17,316 nt of DNA from contig JBLHGN010000048.1 in the NCBI GenBank assembly GCA_047616325.1, positions 1 to 17,316 of the forward strand, given 5' to 3'. Position 1 is the stretch's first letter. The number at the start of each line of letters is the position of its first letter. Positions 14,867-17,316 of the stretch are shown here, piece by piece. The DNA comes from JBLHGN01 sp047616325 (GTDB lineage Bacteria; Pseudomonadota; Gammaproteobacteria; Pseudomonadales; Cellvibrionaceae). A program made the translations under genes and the position numbers. The notes under the pieces were generated by a model. The model was not told the origin of the DNA. It ran no database searches and saw nothing but the letters and a program-made list of their open reading frames with translations.

Positions 14867-17316
14867 TCGATTACGTGCATTAATTCATCATCTGACCAAG
14901 GCTTGGTCAAATACGTTGTAACGCCGGCATTTCTCGCCAGCTGTTTGTGTCTGTCGGTGGAGCGGGAGGTGATCATAATCACCGGTATGTCTTTATACTC
15001 CTCGCTAGAGCGAATGTGAGTGGTAAGTTCCAAGCCATTCATACGCGGCATTTCTAAATCAACCAACAGTAGTGAAGGCTTTTTTGTTGCCATTACGTTG
15101 ATAGCATCAAAACCGTCTTTTGCGGTGTACACCTCCATGCCCATGTCGGCCACAAATTGTGACAGCGAGCGGCGTGCGCTTAACGAATCATCTACCACCA
15201 GCGCTGTGAGCGGTGCTACGAAGTTTTCTTTTTCGATCATCAGCATTTTGCGACGCTGTTCGCGCATCAGCGCCAGCTCAGCTGGAGCTAAGTTCATATT
15301 GGGTAATTCGTTTAGGTCTATAACGGGCGATACTGTGCCATCGCCCAAAATGGTTGCGCCAATCACACCGGGTAATTGGTAGGAGTATTTGTTTAGCGGC
15401 TTTATTACGATATCCTGACTGGCAAATATTTTCTCAACAGCTATAGCGACGCGTTCTCCGTTGGACTTACGGCACAGTAGTAAAGCTCGAATATCCGCCT
15501 CGACTAAGTCGTAAACGCCAAGCAGTTCACCAATGTATTGCACGGGAATCAAATCGTCACCCTCAACAAAAAATAGCCTATTATTTTTTTCTATAAGTGC
15601 TTCTTGATCGACATATCTAACTTGTTCAATAGCGCGGCTGGCAATGGCATAGGTTTGGGTGTGAAGTCGATCGCGGCTTTGCACCAATAGCGCGTGGGCC
15701 GTAAGAATGCTGGTGGGAACAGTGATGGTGATGCAACAGCCATCATTCGCGCTGGAGGTGATGGTCATATTTCCCTTCAATGCCCGAATGTCGGCAATAA
15801 CAGAATCAAGACCAATACCTCTGCCGGAAGTGTGTGTGGTAATTTTTCGAGTAGAAAATCCAGGCATTAATATCATTTGATTTAGCAGGTTTTCATTCAC
15901 GGGCGTTGTATCGTCTATTAATCCCCGTCCTATCCCGGTCTGTCGAATTAGTGAGTAATCGAGCCCTCGGCCGTCATCCTGGCAAACGATTTTTATAGTA
16001 TCGCCCTGATTGTAAAACGATAGATCAATATTGCCATGAGAACTTTTTCCAAGTCTCGTTCGCGCAGCACTATTGTCTTCAAGGCCGTGATCAATAGCGT
16101 TGCGCAGTAGGTGCATAATCGGGTCTGCAATGCGGGTTAGTACCCCGTTATCCATCAGTAGGGATTCGCCGGAAATATTTAATTTGGCCGCCTTGCCTGT
16201 TAGGCGACAGGCTTGGCGAACGCAGCGCGACAAGCGCGACGAAAGTGTGTGTGCAGGTGTCAGATTTAATTGCAATAAAATCTGCTGATTGTCATCGTTG
16301 AGCTGTTTATGAAAATGGCTAAAATTAGTCAATTCTTTTATTTGGTTGTCGATGCTGGAAATTGTTTCGTACGAATCTGTGGTCAATTCCAGTAGTTGAT
16401 TCGAATAGGTGTGTAGTTCATTAAATTGCTCTAATTCCAGTGGGTCGATTTCATCTTCATTGTGTTGGCTAGCGGCGGACTTTAATGCACTTTGCGTTTG
16501 TACCAAAGCATCTAGTTGCAAGGCCATGTCTTTAATTTTTTTGTGATAGCGATGTGTTAAATTTAGGCTGGCCTGCAGTGAGTCAAGCTGTGTTGATATT
16601 TGTGTGTTGGCGATGTGTTTTTCGCCAGAAAGCCTCAAAAGTTCTTGGGCGATTTTTTCGGGAACATTAATATAACGGAGAGTTTCGAGTTCCTCTGCGT
16701 CGGCAATTGGTAGCTGAGCAGTTACGCTTAAAGGGAGAGATGCTTGTATTTCTGGTTGAGGTGTATTTTTTTCTTCAATATTACCTTCTGTAGCCTTCGC
16801 TGCATCTTCAGAGCTGGTTGCATTTACGTCGCTAACGGTGTTTTCTTGCGCTATGTCAATGTCAGTCGTAGCATTAAAGTTAATGTATTCGCCTTCTGGG
16901 TTCGGCTTGGAGTCGTGTTTTAAGGTGTTTAGCCAGTCGAGCAATTGTTGCATTACCTGTAAAATGTCGGCTGGCCGAGGGCCCTGTCGATTTAAATACT
17001 CGGCCGTTGTTGCAAGGCAGTCGGTAACTTGAATAAGCATGTCTTCGAAGCCGCTCGGTGCTACATTAAGGTGTTTCACTGCCGTCTCAAGGAGGTCTTC
17101 AATATAGTGGGTTAAGTTTGCCATGCCCTGAATTGACACTACATTGGCGGCCCCTTTGATCGTGTGAGCAATACGTTGTGCCTGGTTTAAATCCGACAGC
17201 TTTTTGGATGTAAGAAATGTGGTCACAGACTCTTCAAACAGGCTTACTTGACCTGGTAGTTCTATCAGTAAACCTTGTAGTAGCTCCTGGCGTACATCGT
17301 TGGAAATGCCCAGTGA
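14851..17316 (-). CDS. CheA-type hybrid histidine kinase (Hpt-kinase-CheW-receiver), 5' end outside window
   Basis: The frame stays open to the right edge, so the true start is beyond 17316; 821 codons are visible. Domains, numbered from the edge, are as follows. A histidine phosphotransfer domain (about 1-115) has H51 in AHTIKGAANV. A variable acidic linker follows (about 130-195), then a helical dimerisation region (about 220-350). The CheA ATPase (about 390-535) has LLRNAIDHGLE, DDGRGLD and SGRGIGLDSV. A CheW-like coupling domain (about 540-675) precedes the receiver (about 705-821), with D753 in LLVDLEMPRMNG and K805 in LTKPW. This layout is that of ChpA-like or other CheA hybrids that control pili or motility through chemoreceptors. 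Which pathway cannot be told, because its partner genes would lie to the right. It is the last gene of its transcript, as the terminator overlaps its end. Confidence 0.93.
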   Translation of the reverse strand, partial: SLGISNDVRQELLQGLLIELPGQVSLFEESVTTFLTSKKLSDLNQAQRIAHTIKGAANVVSIQGMANLTHYIEDLLETAVKHLNVAPSGFEDMLIQVTDCLATTAEYLNRQGPRPADILQVMQQLLDWLNTLKHDSKPNPEGEYINFNATTDIDIAQENTVSDVNATSSEDAAKATEGNIEEKNTPQPEIQASLPLSVTAQLPIADAEELETLRYINVPEKIAQELLRLSGEKHIANTQISTQLDSLQASLNLTHRYHKKIKDMALQLDALVQTQSALKSAASQHNEDEIDPLELEQFNELHTYSNQLLELTTDSYETISSIDNQIKELTNFSHFHKQLNDDNQQILLQLNLTPAHTLSSRLSRCVRQACRLTGKAAKLNISGESLLMDNGVLTRIADPIMHLLRNAIDHGLEDNSAARTRLGKSSHGNIDLSFYNQGDTIKIVCQDDGRGLDYSLIRQTGIGRGLIDDTTPVNENLLNQMILMPGFSTRKITTHTSGRGIGLDSVIADIRALKGNMTITSSANDGCCITITVPTSILTAHALLVQSRDRLHTQTYAIASRAIEQVRYVDQEALIEKNNRLFFVEGDDLIPVQYIGELLGVYDLVEADIRALLLCRKSNGERVAIAVEKIFASQDIVIKPLNKYSYQLPGVIGATILGDGTVSPVIDLNELPNMNLAPAELALMREQRRKMLMIEKENFVAPLTALVVDDSLSARRSLSQFVADMGMEVYTAKDGFDAINVMATKKPSLLLVDLEMPRMNGLELTTHIRSSEEYKDIPVIMITSRSTDRHKQLARNAGVTTYLTKPWSDDELMHVIEKQIA

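Noticed and set aside
1..17316. CRISPR arrays, tRNA or rRNA genes, insertion sequences, toxin-antitoxin or defence genes
   Set aside because: None was seen by eye: no regular spaced repeats, no transposase-like frame, and no cloverleaf noticed. A tRNA or covariance-model scan was not possible.

Overview
The window looks like a chromosomal segment of a gammaproteobacterium, most likely a marine or Cellvibrionaceae-type relative of Pseudomonas. The evidence is gene content and order. The block typA, thiI, glnA, small DUF4124 protein, ntrB, ntrC follows the arrangement I know from Pseudomonas, and the proteins have typical gammaproteobacterial motifs: adenylylatable GSI glutamine synthetase, ThiI with a C-terminal rhodanese domain, and a NtrB/NtrC pair. 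The lineage call is an inference from memory, not from a search.

Left part (1-4716): the decayed 3' end of an ABC-transporter permease gene (1-447), then on the minus strand a frameshifted gene for a small secreted cysteine-containing protein (477-1009) and a long exported two-domain M16 zinc peptidase (1069-3795). Divergent from the peptidase is a small exported His/Arg-rich protein (4095-4610). It has a candidate paired-repeat operator upstream and a strong hairpin downstream, shared with the convergent ntrC.

Nitrogen block (4717-9801, minus strand): glnA, a DUF4124 protein, ntrB and ntrC, transcribed right to left. glnA ends in a clear intrinsic terminator. It is preceded by a near-perfect sigma-54 promoter (9934-9949), with NtrC-like palindromes about 105 and 135 bp upstream of the predicted start site. 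This is the classic nitrogen-regulated design: NtrB phosphorylates NtrC, and NtrC-P activates sigma-54 transcription of glnA.

Right part (10090-17316): thiI on the plus strand, followed by a small membrane-anchored protein (11622-12080). Next is a minus-strand outer-membrane beta-barrel gene (12162-12683) that lacks any ordinary start codon. The ribosome-associated GTPase typA/bipA (12994-14811) follows. Convergent to it is a large CheA-type hybrid histidine kinase (14851 to beyond the right edge), whose stop codon sits inside the shared terminator hairpin.

Most of the window is conserved housekeeping and regulation. I found no CRISPR array, tRNA, rRNA, insertion sequence, toxin-antitoxin or defence system, and no convincing undescribed multi-gene system. 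The unusual points are small: two damaged genes, one gene without a start codon, and several unexplained operator-like repeats.
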